Of a DNA stretch of 63,860 nt, positions 57,701 through 63,860 are shown piece after piece. The DNA lies in the IMG/VR virus record IMGVR_UViG_3300046366_000135, positions 1-63,860 of that record; one strand, written 5' to 3'. The notes beneath the pieces were generated by a model. It was given only the letters and a program-made list of their open reading frames with translations. It was not told where the DNA came from and searched no databases. A program made the position numbers and the translations under genes. Numbering within the stretch: position 1 is the first letter of the stretch; every line of letters begins with the position of its first letter. The stretch is from a virus.

Positions 57701-58790
57701 GCCCAACTATACCAATAGCTGTGCCAAAACTTTGTACATCCAGAGCCCCTGAATTAAATGCTTTAGCTAAAATATCTCCGGCTAAAGCAGCATCTTCAGC
57801 TTTCAATTGGAAGATATTCAAAACACCCCCAATAGTTTCTGCTACTTTAGCTAAATCCTCCCCAGAAGTTGTGGCAATATCTGTACTTACGGCTAAAAGA
57901 CTAGTAATCTCTGTTGCAGTTAAGCCTAATTTACCATAAGCAATGGCTAATGCACCAATTTCTTGTGAAGTAAACTCAGAACTAGCCCCAACTTTAAGAA
58001 TTTCATCCTTCAGAATAGTAAATTCCTCTGGGGTAGCTTGAGTGACGGCCCTAATTGTAGACAACTGACGACTAAAATTGATCGTATTATTCAAAGCAGT
58101 CTTGATTGCTGTATCTAGTAGGCCCACAGCAGCGGTAATACCACCAGTGGCAATACCAAAAGTTAGAATATCGGCCACAGAACCAATAGCCGATCTGTAA
58201 TTACCCACATTTCGTTGGTAAAGCCCTAACTTTTTGTCTAAATCTTGTAGTCTTGTAGCTAAAACATTAGCCTGAGAGGCAATTTGAGTACCTACAGGGC
58301 TATTCCTTACATCCTCACTAAGATTTTTGTACTCATTACGTAGTTTGACTAACTCAGCAGACATAGCCCGGTAAGAGCCAATAGGGAATTGTTGTTTTTG
58401 GAGAGTTCCTTTTAATTCCCCATCAATTTTTGTAAGTTCTTGACGAAGTTTTGATATATTTTTGAGTAAATTTGCACCTACATCAGAATCTCGATCTTCT
58501 TTAACTAGTGTTTGGTACTGTTCTATTAGGTTTTTTAATTCTTGTTTTATAGTATTATAACTTTTCTTTATTGTGTCAGTAGCATCAACATTTTCTCTTT
58601 TAAATTGGGAGGTTAGCCCAATAAGAAAATTAAGGGTTTGTTTTAACGGCTCTAGCCCTTCTTTAGAATCACCCAAAGCAGCTATAGCACTACGAGTATC
58701 TATCAGTGCTTCGTTTAAACTTTGAAGGGTATTTAGAACTACTTTACCATTTGGTAAAGTTATCTCTAAACTAATTACTTTTGCGGCCAT
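54783..58790 (-). CDS. Tape measure protein
   Basis: 1335 residues. A central region FSRQLSTIRAVTQATPEEF...LKDEILKVGASSEFTSQEIGALAIAYGKLGL...TSGEDLAKVAETIGGVLNIF is the TP901-type tape-measure core. Long coiled coils lie before and after it, a hydrophobic block around 535-625 is typical of the membrane-passing part, and the C-terminus has SYAVGGYTTATG-like loops. At the usual 0.15 nm per residue the tail would be about 200 nm, a long siphovirus tail. Confidence 0.92.
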   Translation of the reverse strand: MAAKVISLEITLPNGKVVLNTLQSLNEALIDTRSAIAALGDSKEGLEPLKQTLNFLIGLTSQFKRENVDATDTIKKSYNTIKQELKNLIEQYQTLVKEDRDSDVGANLLKNISKLRQELTKIDGELKGTLQKQQFPIGSYRAMSAELVKLRNEYKNLSEDVRNSPVGTQIASQANVLATRLQDLDKKLGLYQRNVGNYRSAIGSVADILTFGIATGGITAAVGLLDTAIKTALNNTINFSRQLSTIRAVTQATPEEFTILKDEILKVGASSEFTSQEIGALAIAYGKLGLTATEITSLLAVSTDIATTSGEDLAKVAETIGGVLNIFQLKAEDAALAGDILAKAFNSGALDVQSFGTAIGIVGPAASAVGVDLKTTAGLLSILKDESIDASTAGTSLRNIFIETANSGRSLQEAFDLINNAENKLAVANALFGKDASVVAIALAKQEDKLVDLIAELDNAEGSSKATAEAMRKDLKGAFDELTGATETLGIAIFSTQSGPIAAFVKGIADIVQFFARLVQGEEEAVAKFNEVKAIVGALIPIIAAFTVAIVFNSKATAYNAGVAIGKWIANISKLTGITRLITAVQWAWNAAITANPIGIAIVAVGALVSAIYYAYTSTSEFAKLLRKVFEFAADLGKKLLAIFNPVAYVANFVLGEKLMEQFNKKTQQNITKDNATEIAKRNIQNDQYLEKNKKQLDGLGIFSAGVGKTINKNLKLDNKALEKSAEEARKSLEKKLAPKDVLSFDKFDLDNLRRRASFQYGTKGDKDAASELEKLTKRQTELKNAIQESIVKGKPYADLLAEYYDITFKINAAEKEWQDTLDSLDLAVRGAAGSVEFYQQKVSSLKKELESAKPEAINKIVGNLDKAEKDLKLAEDAIKRLQRAASNSSFTALLETDVQPLIDSIKTAKDLADQNAEDTITNERVLAETKKAIAITAEIQTLEARKQLYKEGSKEFLDIDKQLQSERAKLGGISSAITEAEAIAKIQIDTDRKVLQTKSKSYEEYQKNVERLELEGEIKILETQLSNTKLSLEQRLILQRQYYDKLQQLGQLEADNDVFALDAKTQNILTFVDLTLSQISGLGDSLNELINVQFDERIKSLEKYYDKEIEAARGNKEVVERLEKEKASKIDALKREQFEKNKKIELAQAAISYAQGIINILTAASVIKQPFDAIYKGIQLAFLTGQYALQTSAIRARSYAVGGYTTATGQRDHTGFRVAGVVHEDEYVIPKHVLDTPAGASLAAQAESLRTKKGSPNYAAYAVGGFVLPASQNDSIGSARTTVYKLTLEDSQIDRFATIVADEVSSSVSDAIVEGYREAALEAARRKNLQTITG

Positions 58791-58808
58791 AATTCAAACA
58801 ATTCATAG

Positions 58809-58816
58809 CAAATGTA
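58809..58816 (-). promoter_or_regulatory. -7 element for the tape measure transcript
   Basis: Minus strand TACATTTG (TAnnTTTG), 18 bases upstream of the tape measure ATG. The -33 region is TTTAAAT, lacking TTG, so the site is tentative. Confidence 0.35.
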
Positions 58817-58897
58817 ATGATAAAAGCAAGTAATTTAAACTTTTTGTTTTAATAATCAAGGAAATTCATCAATTTTGAACTTTTGTAGAAATAAAAT

Positions 58898-58928
58898 TTG
58901 CATCTTAAATTTTAAATCTATACCTTTG
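58898..58928 (+). promoter_or_regulatory. Strong promoter for the plus-strand early genes
   Basis: Plus strand: TTTGCAT (TTG at 58898-58900), 20-base spacer, TACCTTTG (58921-58928), ATG 16 bases downstream. Both elements fit the Bacteroidetes consensus. It is divergent from the tape measure promoter. Confidence 0.75.
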
Positions 58929-58944
58929 AGGAAAATTCAAAGCA

Positions 58945-59253
58945 ATGGAAAAGAAAGTTTATTTTGCAGATAGCCAGTACGAAGGTGAGGCTGCGATTTT
59001 AGCGGATAATTCAAGTTGGTTAGTAGGCTTGGAATTTTCAGTCTATAAAAATCAGAAACGGTTTACCAAATTATTGGATGAAATTATCAAAGGCTACGAG
59101 TCCAGTCCTTTAGCAATTAAATTAAAGGACTTGTCAAATGACGTATTGCTTTATGAGAATTATTATGAAGAAAGGGGAGAACATGGTTTTGTTGAGTTTG
59201 ATATTTATGAGTATAACCATGCTATTGTAAAAGTAGCAAGACGTAAAGACTAA
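58945..59253 (+). CDS. Hypothetical early protein
   Basis: 102 residues, acidic (MEKKVYFADSQYEGEAAILADNSSWLV), no motif. First gene of the plus-strand operon after the promoter at 58898. Short intergenic gaps and same-direction genes suggest a cotranscribed early block. Function unknown. Confidence 0.65.
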   Translation: MEKKVYFADSQYEGEAAILADNSSWLVGLEFSVYKNQKRFTKLLDEIIKGYESSPLAIKLKDLSNDVLLYENYYEERGEHGFVEFDIYEYNHAIVKVARRKD

Positions 59254-59265
59254 AAATCCACAGTA

Positions 59266-59511
59266 ATGAAGGAAAAGTGGAATCTTTGGGTTGAGTTTAA
59301 ATCTGAGATACAATTCAGAAAATTCTTAACCAAAGTCAGAACAACTTCTGCATTGAGGGGGTTTCTATCCTCTAATGATGCCTCAACAAAAATCATGGAG
59401 TTTAGATTTGAACTGAACCCAGAACCATTCGCAAAAACATTCCCAAAATCAGCATGTAATTCTGTAATTTATGCAAAAGAAGGAACAACAGAAAGATTTG
59501 TCATCATATAA
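59266..59511 (+). CDS. Hypothetical protein
   Basis: 81 residues, MKEKWNLWVEFKSEIQFRKFL..., with basic helical N-terminus. No known family. Twelve bases after the previous gene. Confidence 0.6.
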   Translation: MKEKWNLWVEFKSEIQFRKFLTKVRTTSALRGFLSSNDASTKIMEFRFELNPEPFAKTFPKSACNSVIYAKEGTTERFVII

Positions 59512-59523
59512 AAGCTATCATCG

Positions 59524-59829
59524 ATGGAATACAATGAAGAAACTGGGGAAGTGGAATCTATGAAAGTTCATTTCTTAGATTTAGACCCAAATTATGAATA
59601 TCATGTGCAATGGTGTGATGTCATGGTGTGGAGATTTAAAAATGCTCCTTATTGGGCAAAATACCTTTCTATTAATGGTGGAGATGAGGATTGGTTAGCT
59701 ATCTGCACAGTTAAATTCTGGAACCAACAAAATCATTACATCCCTTGGATTGACCGTATGGGAGTTTGTGATGTAGATGTGTTTGAAGTTGATGAAAAAT
59801 TCATGGTCTTTATTGGCTCACACGCTTAA
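59524..59829 (+). CDS. Hypothetical protein
   Basis: 101 residues, aromatic-rich (DPNYEYHVQWCDVMVWRFKNAPYWAKYL). No motif recognised. Its stop lies at the start of the first copy of the 18-base repeat shared with the next start. Confidence 0.6.
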   Translation: MEYNEETGEVESMKVHFLDLDPNYEYHVQWCDVMVWRFKNAPYWAKYLSINGGDEDWLAICTVKFWNQQNHYIPWIDRMGVCDVDVFEVDEKFMVFIGSHA

Positions 59830-60001
59830 AACCTTGACAATAATGAGGACTTTATTAATATCTGTAATCTACATTATTCTACTCAACCTATGTTACTACA
59901 TACCTGATGAGTTTTGGTTCCATTTTGCTTTGGCACTAATTACCCTTACCTTTATGTCAATAACTCATAGAAATTTTAAAACCAAACCTTGACAATAATG
60001 A
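59829..60001 (+). repeat. 18-base direct repeat over two start codons
   Basis: AAACCTTGACAATAATGA occurs at 59829-59846 and 59984-60001. Each copy contains the start codon of the following short gene (59843 and 59998). It may reflect duplication of a translation-start region or a shared RNA control element. Confidence 0.75.
59843..59992 (+). CDS. 49-residue membrane protein
   Basis: MRTLLISVIYIILLNLCYYIPDEFWFHFALALITLTFM... has two hydrophobic stretches. A longer frame from 59777 lies inside the previous gene; the ATG at 59843 in the repeated start region is preferred. Unknown role. Confidence 0.55.
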   Translation: MRTLLISVIYIILLNLCYYIPDEFWFHFALALITLTFMSITHRNFKTKP

Positions 60002-60108
60002 AAAAGTTACTTATCTTTGTCTTGATTTTACTTACTTCATGTGGCACTATTCGCAGACCTGATGGCTATCAAGCTAAAGCTCGTTGTGGATACCATAAAC
60101 CTAACTAA
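59998..60108 (+). CDS. 36-residue lipoprotein-like peptide
   Basis: MKKLLIFVLILLTSCG is a complete lipoprotein signal with lipobox LTSC, leaving only about 22 mature residues (TIRRPDGYQAKARCGYHKPN). Such tiny lipoproteins could be superinfection-exclusion or lysis factors. Four bases after the stop the next gene starts. Confidence 0.55.
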   Translation: MKKLLIFVLILLTSCGTIRRPDGYQAKARCGYHKPN

Positions 60109-60111
60109 CAA

Positions 60112-60372
60112 ATGATCACTCAAGAAAATGTCAAAACCGGGAAGGTTCAAACACTAAAAACACTACCTCTGGGCCTTAGTTTTGAAAACTACTCTCTTTT
60201 AGATGTACTAACAGGTACAGTAGAATGGAGACATGGTAGTTTCTATACAACAGCTCCTATCTCAATGGTAGAAAAAGCTAAAGGAGAACCAGTTAATTGG
60301 TGCAAGTTTTGCGAAAAATACGTTGTTAATAAATGTATTTGGCAGTCACAGAAAAAACATTGTAAAGAATAA
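60112..60372 (+). CDS. Small protein with zinc-finger-like cysteines
   Basis: 86 residues. WCKFCEKYVVNKCIWQSQKKHC near the C-terminus has C-x2-C...C...C spacing. No known family. Its stop overlaps the next ATG (TAATG). Confidence 0.58.
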   Translation: MITQENVKTGKVQTLKTLPLGLSFENYSLLDVLTGTVEWRHGSFYTTAPISMVEKAKGEPVNWCKFCEKYVVNKCIWQSQKKHCKE

Positions 60373-60503
60373 TGTCAGAAATTAAAGGAATACTTGAACT
60401 AACTGCACTATTTAGTACAGGGTGTAAAAGGACTCAAGCAGAAGTTGAATTTCTTGCTGTGGAGGATTTGAAAAATAATTCTGAACTTTATAATAGAATG
60501 TAA
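60372..60503 (+). CDS. 43-residue hypothetical protein
   Basis: MSEIKGILELTALFSTGCKRTQAEVEFLAVEDLKNNS..., charged and helical. Start overlaps the previous stop; the next gene begins directly after its stop. Too short to assign. Confidence 0.5.
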   Translation: MSEIKGILELTALFSTGCKRTQAEVEFLAVEDLKNNSELYNRM

Positions 60504-60800
60504 ATGGCTTTAGGAATCAGACATTTGGAAATTATGGGACATTCTCTTGGGATTAATGTCTATCATGCCATTAATTCTAAACAGAAGAGAGACAAAAAGC
60601 TTCCCGAAGAATACTACCAGAATCGTTTCTGTGCTGGTGAAAACCATGATGATTATGTTGACCTTTTCTATCTTGAGAAATTAGGTTACATGGCCAGAGG
60701 CCGGACTATCAATGAAGGTCAAGATATTCTGTGGTATGTTACTGAGGACGGTAAGGATAGGTTCGAGATTTTATTTCATCAATATGTAAATGCTAGGTGA
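60504..60800 (+). CDS. Hypothetical protein
   Basis: 98 residues (MALGIRHLEIMGHSLGINVYHAINS...). DYVDLFYLEKLGYMARGR and a final FEILFHQYVNAR recall small phage proteins of unknown role. The stop overlaps the next ATG (TGATG). Confidence 0.58.
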   Translation: MALGIRHLEIMGHSLGINVYHAINSKQKRDKKLPEEYYQNRFCAGENHDDYVDLFYLEKLGYMARGRTINEGQDILWYVTEDGKDRFEILFHQYVNAR

Positions 60801-61033
60801 TGAAACAGTGGAAATTAATCAATCCCAGGAAAAATATTAGGTTTGCCGTTATTGAGTTTCAGTGGAATAGATACTATTTGAGATTTGGTTCTAGTCCTTT
60901 CAATAGGGATGGACAAGATTTCAAAACCCTACTCGCAGCGAAGATGTGGTATGGTCGGGAAGTTCAAAGCCCTAAACACTACGAAAGGGCAAAATGGGTA
61001 GAAGTAATTGAAGAATCAAAATCACAAAAATAA
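60800..61033 (+). CDS. Hypothetical protein
   Basis: 77 residues from the ATG at 60800; a GTG one codon upstream is less likely. Basic, aromatic (IRFAVIEFQWNRYYLRFG). Unknown. Confidence 0.55.
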   Translation: MKQWKLINPRKNIRFAVIEFQWNRYYLRFGSSPFNRDGQDFKTLLAAKMWYGREVQSPKHYERAKWVEVIEESKSQK

Positions 61034-61209
61034 TGAATAACACACATCAACCTTTAACTTTCCTAGAGGCACTGTTTCTACTTCTAGTTTACATGAAAGT
61101 CACCCATGCAATTGACGCTAATTGGTGGCTAGTAGCTTTACCTCTTTTCGCTCCCTCCGTCGCTAGGGCAATTTATAAAACTTATCAAAAATACAAAAAC
61201 CATGAATGA
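61033..61209 (+). CDS. 58-residue membrane protein
   Basis: MNNTHQPLTFLEALFLLLVYMKV... then ANWWLVALPLFAPSVARAIY, two hydrophobic stretches and a basic tail (KTYQKYKNHE). Start overlaps the previous stop (TAATG) and its stop lies within the next start region. A small membrane modulator; function unknown. Confidence 0.55.
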   Translation: MNNTHQPLTFLEALFLLLVYMKVTHAIDANWWLVALPLFAPSVARAIYKTYQKYKNHE

Positions 61210-61453
61210 TAAAATAAAATTGCCAGCAACGTGGATTTATCCACAAGTTATTAAGGGATGGGTTATTATGACTGATTGCCATCCTAACTCAGGGAATCCC
61301 TATGTTCATTGGAGTTCTTTTTCTGAAAAAAGAAAAGAGGCAATTGAGATATTCTTAGCAGGCACTACAACAGAATGGCAGTGGTGGAGAAAAAAATACG
61401 GCTTTAAAGCTGTAAAAGCAGAATCAACAATTTCAATAAATCAAACATTGTGA
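61202..61453 (+). CDS. Hypothetical protein
   Basis: 83 residues (MNDKIKLPATWIYPQVIKGWVIMTDCHPNS...), aromatic-rich, overlapping its upstream neighbour by 8 bases. Unknown. Confidence 0.55.
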   Translation: MNDKIKLPATWIYPQVIKGWVIMTDCHPNSGNPYVHWSSFSEKRKEAIEIFLAGTTTEWQWWRKKYGFKAVKAESTISINQTL

Positions 61454-61454
61454 T

Positions 61455-61721
61455 ATGGCAACTATTTATTATGGTACTATCAAAACCGTTAGTCCATTTA
61501 TTGCGTTACCCACCTCAGAAATCAAGAAAATTATTTTTCTCGCTCTTGAGAACTATAAACACCCAGCCTCAGGGTTCAGGTTAGAATCAACTGAGGTTCA
61601 TGTCCAAATAGAAGAACCAGAAAGCGAACTGAAACAGGGCATCCTAACCGGACTCCTGATGGCTAGAGAGCTTTTGAAAAGAGGGGGTGATCTGGATGAA
61701 TTAATCAGTTTAAACCGATAA
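61455..61721 (+). CDS. Hypothetical protein
   Basis: 88 residues (MATIYYGTIKTVSPFIALPTSEIKKIIFLALENY...); likely alpha/beta. Last small gene before the HNH endonuclease. Unknown. Confidence 0.55.
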   Translation: MATIYYGTIKTVSPFIALPTSEIKKIIFLALENYKHPASGFRLESTEVHVQIEEPESELKQGILTGLLMARELLKRGGDLDELISLNR

Positions 61722-61723
61722 TC

Positions 61724-62698
61724 ATGGAAAAGATACCAATAGAAATCAACAAAGACCCAAGAATATCCTTAGGCTATCCTCATAGGCCAGACGATATGCC
61801 AGAACAGGCACATAATGTTTTTAAATTAAGTCAAATGAGTAATAAAGACCATTTAGATTTTGGGGTTCACCCAAAACTGTCAAAGTATATTATATTAGAG
61901 GATGGAACAATTTTGTACCCTGTAGTAAAAACCAAGAATTCGTTCATGTACCGAGGTAAACAATACGGGATTTGTAATCAAAAAATTAAGGCTGGTACAT
62001 TTAGGGCTAATCTAAGCTTTGATGTGGGTAGGGTGAACCTAGCTTCAGTGTATAGGTTAGTATACCAAACATTTATAGATTCTACTTTAGATAAAAATTA
62101 CCCTATAATTTTCAAAGATGGTAATAGCTTAAACCACCATCGAGATAACCTTGATTTACCAGAGATAAAGCAGATTGACCCTAAATTAGAATATAGGTTA
62201 TTGGATAAATTCCCTGATTATGTTTTCTTTGAGAATGGATTTATTCTACAGAGGGGCTTTGGTAGCTCAGATTTATATAATTTCAATGGTGAGTTATATC
62301 GATCTGCTTCTATAGCTGTAAATCAGGGAGGGTATAAACAGGCCAGTCTAAGAACTAAGAATAACAAATGGATTTGGAAGCCGACTCATTATTTTACGGC
62401 AGTGGCTTTTTTAGGCGAACCTGATAGTTACGATGTAGTTCGGCACTTAGATGGATATAAAAGAAACAATCATTATACTAATCTAGCTTTTGGGAGTTAT
62501 AAAGATAATGCAGAAGACACTATTAGGAATAATTCAGTAACTCATCCTAATGAGAGATTATTACTACCAGAAGAGTGGCAATTATTTAAACATGCCAAGC
62601 TCAGCGGTTTAAGTGATAGCGAGTTAATGCAGAAGTTCCAGTTGTGTAGATATGATTTTAGGCAGATTTTGAAATATCCTAGTCAAACTTTGGCTTGA
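61724..62698 (+). CDS. HNH homing endonuclease with a degenerate second copy
   Basis: 324 residues. DVVRHLDGYKRNNHYTNLAFGSYKDNAED (237-265) is an HNH_3-type core. An earlier block, YRLVYQTFIDSTL...IIFKDGNSLNHHRDNLDL (about 110-145), has the same layout but a degenerate catalytic centre (IIFKDGN). The final 40 residues (LSGLSDSELMQKFQLCRYDFRQ) look like a helix-turn-helix. Such enzymes are mobile; it follows the small plus-strand genes with a 2-base gap. Confidence 0.8.
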   Translation: MEKIPIEINKDPRISLGYPHRPDDMPEQAHNVFKLSQMSNKDHLDFGVHPKLSKYIILEDGTILYPVVKTKNSFMYRGKQYGICNQKIKAGTFRANLSFDVGRVNLASVYRLVYQTFIDSTLDKNYPIIFKDGNSLNHHRDNLDLPEIKQIDPKLEYRLLDKFPDYVFFENGFILQRGFGSSDLYNFNGELYRSASIAVNQGGYKQASLRTKNNKWIWKPTHYFTAVAFLGEPDSYDVVRHLDGYKRNNHYTNLAFGSYKDNAEDTIRNNSVTHPNERLLLPEEWQLFKHAKLSGLSDSELMQKFQLCRYDFRQILKYPSQTLA

Positions 62699-62700
62699 CC

Positions 62701-62778
62701 ACAGTCACTTATTATTTTCGCGTGTGGTGACTAACCACAGGGGTATGCCCTCAGGGCGCGAGAGTGTCCACAAACTCT
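62701..62778 (+). ncRNA. Structured GC-rich intergenic element
   Basis: The bases after the endonuclease gene contain TGTGG/CCACA (62723-62727, 62735-62739), GCCC/GGGC (62747-62750, 62754-62757), AGAGT/ACTCT (62761-62765, 62774-62778), and CGCG at 62719-62722 that can pair with 62757-62760. GC content is much higher than around it. It does not fit a tRNA cloverleaf. It could be an RNA, a terminator group or a protein-binding site. The other bases of the gap to 62885 hold a parS-like palindrome. Confidence 0.45.
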
Positions 62779-62842
62779 ATCAACTTAATAGACTTTTAAA
62801 AATAAAAAATCCGAACTCAGTAATTAAACCAAGTCCGGTCAT

Positions 62843-62858
62843 TGTTCCACGTGGAACA
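62843..62858. promoter_or_regulatory. Intergenic parS-like perfect palindrome
   Basis: TGTTCCACGTGGAACA, perfect, between the endonuclease and the ArdA-like gene; the only one of the four sites outside coding sequence, so not explained by codon needs. Confidence 0.7.
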
Positions 62859-62885
62859 TTTAAACTCTACTATTTCTATCTAGTT

Positions 62886-63407
62886 TTATGAATTAAAATA
62901 ATAACCGTTAATTTCTGTTACGTCATGACAATAGTCTGCCCAAACCGCATCCCAATCAATATAAGGTCGTATATTATCAGGACATTCAAACACCTCCTCA
63001 CAATAATCTTTAGCAGATTTGTAGTAGCCAATGTGCGCTTGCTCAGCATCTTCTAAACTACCTCCATTGGCATATTCAATACAAGCCTCTGCAAAGTCCT
63101 CGTCATGGTTGTTAATAAGCTCGTTCAATACATCCCATTCATCACTAATAACTTTGTCTAAAGCTTTCCTAACGTGGTCTTCAGTAGCTTGGTTTAGCTT
63201 TAATCCTTCACCTTGTACTATATTCAATAACTCAGTATCGAATTTAGATAGATCAATGATATTCTTAGGTAGCTCAGTATTACCTTGTGTTAGGTCATAC
63301 CCCGCCTGCCATACGTCAAACAACTCATCAATTAACTCATCTTTAGTATAAGTTGCTACATCATAGCAAGTACCTGCGGCATAAGGGAAATAAATAGATA
63401 GATTCAT
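62886..63407 (-). CDS. ArdA-like antirestriction protein
   Basis: 173 residues, near the usual 165-170, and strongly acidic. The C-terminal block EVFECPDNIRPYIDWDAVWADYCHDVTEINGYYF follows the ArdA pattern (PE..L..YIDYEA.A.DL......GYYVF). ArdA mimics B-form DNA and blocks type I restriction enzymes. The N-terminal third is less similar (NLSIYFPYAAGTCYDVATY), so a related family is possible. It stands apart from the plus-strand genes, in opposite direction. Confidence 0.7.
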   Translation of the reverse strand: MNLSIYFPYAAGTCYDVATYTKDELIDELFDVWQAGYDLTQGNTELPKNIIDLSKFDTELLNIVQGEGLKLNQATEDHVRKALDKVISDEWDVLNELINNHDEDFAEACIEYANGGSLEDAEQAHIGYYKSAKDYCEEVFECPDNIRPYIDWDAVWADYCHDVTEINGYYFNS

Positions 63408-63443
63408 TGTTTTAGATTTTGTTAGTTATGAAAAATTATCTTA

Positions 63444-63476
63444 AAGGGTTGTACAAGTAAATGGGCTTAAACCCTT
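63444..63476 (-). terminator. Possible terminator between the two rightmost genes
   Basis: AAGGGTT (63444-63450) and AACCCTT (63470-63476) can form a 7-bp stem after the stop codon region of the 63467-63727 gene; a T-run follows nine bases on. Weak. Confidence 0.35.
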
Positions 63477-63727
63477 GATTTTAGCCATTTTTGAAAATCA
63501 TCCTCAGTTAACTCTTTTTCCTCTACATCCATAAACTTAGATTGTGCATCAACTAAGCTTATACCGTAGATAACATGTTTATCATTTGCAGAGGAGTTAA
63601 ACAAACTCCAGTACAGATTATTTCTTCCATCGCCATACTCCACATGCATGTATTTAACAACCTGCATAAAATTAGGGTTGTCAGGGTGTTTATGGCTAGT
63701 CCACTTTGTTATTGTCTCGTTATGCAT
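63467..63727 (-). CDS. Hypothetical protein
   Basis: 86 residues (MHNETITKWTSHKHPDNPNFMQVVKYMHVEYGDGRNNLYWSLF...), ending in an acidic helix (EKELTEDDFQKWLK). First gene after the rightmost promoter. Unknown; may be an early gene cotranscribed with the ArdA-like gene. Confidence 0.55.
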   Translation of the reverse strand: MHNETITKWTSHKHPDNPNFMQVVKYMHVEYGDGRNNLYWSLFNSSANDKHVIYGISLVDAQSKFMDVEEKELTEDDFQKWLKSRV

Positions 63728-63772
63728 TATGTTAAATTTTGCGGCTTGTAGCCCTTGTTACCAATTATGATG

Positions 63773-63802
63773 CAATATACAATGGTTTTAGTTATTTGTC
63801 AA
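63773..63802 (-). promoter_or_regulatory. Promoter for the 63467-63727 gene
   Basis: Minus strand: TTGACA (TTG at 63800-63802), 20-base spacer, TATATTG (63773-63779), a TAnnTTG form. The start codon is about 45 bases downstream. Confidence 0.5.
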
Positions 63803-63860
63803 GTCTTTTATTAATTTATTTTCAGAAAAAACAAAAAAAAATTCCCAACCCTAACTAAAG

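Noticed and set aside
57259-57939. 226-residue plus-strand frame inside the tape measure gene
   Set aside because: Antisense to the conserved TP901-type core; alanine/serine-rich as expected of a shadow frame.
59831-59840. TTGACA as a -35 box within the 18-base repeat
   Set aside because: No TAnnTTTG follows at the right distance, and the sequence overlaps stop and start codons of coupled genes.
62701-62790. tRNA gene or fragment
   Set aside because: No 7-bp acceptor stem, T-loop GTTC or anticodon arm could be fitted.
1-63860. CRISPR arrays, rRNA or tRNA genes
   Set aside because: No regularly spaced repeats or recognisable RNA gene sequences were seen in any intergenic stretch; the longest gene-free stretch is about 230 bases.

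Overview
The window looks like most of a tailed-phage genome (or phage-plasmid) from a Bacteroidetes host. The phage evidence is a large terminase, portal, S49-type prohead protease, candidate major capsid protein, 1335-residue tape measure, tail-tip proteins, lysis genes and a T4-like replication/recombination set. The host evidence is the promoters: several intergenic regions carry TTG-N20-TAnnTTTG (or TAnnTTG), close to the Bacteroidetes housekeeping consensus, and start codons are preceded by A/T-rich DNA rather than Shine-Dalgarno sequences. Base composition is AT-rich. No tRNA, rRNA or CRISPR array was seen. Both ends look open: the gene at the left edge is cut, and there is no terminal repeat.

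Layout. 1-5048 (minus): a cut gene, a membrane protein, terminase, a MazG-like enzyme, a possible small terminase gene, an HNH homing endonuclease and an exported glucosaminidase. 5059-25729 (minus): replication, recombination and repair: Dda-like helicase, gp46/gp47 (SbcC/SbcD), 5'-3' exonuclease, NinB-like protein, ssDNA-binding candidate, family A DNA polymerase, RNA ligase, UvsW-like helicase, primase, UvrD-like helicase. 25818-31559 (minus): a winged-helix gene with internal palindromes, a broken methylase/NADAR pair, a spanin-like lipoprotein, a C5 methyltransferase and a DnaB-like helicase. 31614-32738 (plus): a PDDEXK nuclease, a candidate endolysin and a small membrane protein, ending at a shared terminator. 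32754-36714 (minus): holin-like proteins, a phosphoesterase, a subtilisin-like protease and exported proteins. 36718-42303: two large fibre-like proteins with signal peptides. 42366-58790 (minus): head and tail genes, interrupted by a plus-strand TnpB. 58945-62698 (plus): small, probably early genes and an HNH endonuclease. 62886-63727 (minus): an ArdA-like antirestriction protein and a small unknown.

The most notable feature is the DNA polymerase. It is encoded as two separate genes whose broken ends are the N and C halves of a split intein, and a free-standing Vsr-like homing endonuclease gene lies between them. Protein trans-splicing would be needed to make the 887-residue polymerase. The UvrD-like helicase carries a second, continuous intein with a GIY-YIG-like insert. 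Two HNH genes, a TnpB and the Vsr-like enzyme make this a genome loaded with mobile nucleases.

Other points: four copies of a palindrome that differs from canonical parS (TGTTTCACGTGAAACA) by one symmetric base pair; nested palindromes inside a winged-helix gene, reminiscent of an origin inside an initiator gene; a structured leader RNA upstream of that gene; and four neighbouring genes, two fibre-like, that all start with Sec signal peptides. All assignments come from reading translations and motifs by eye; no database search was possible.
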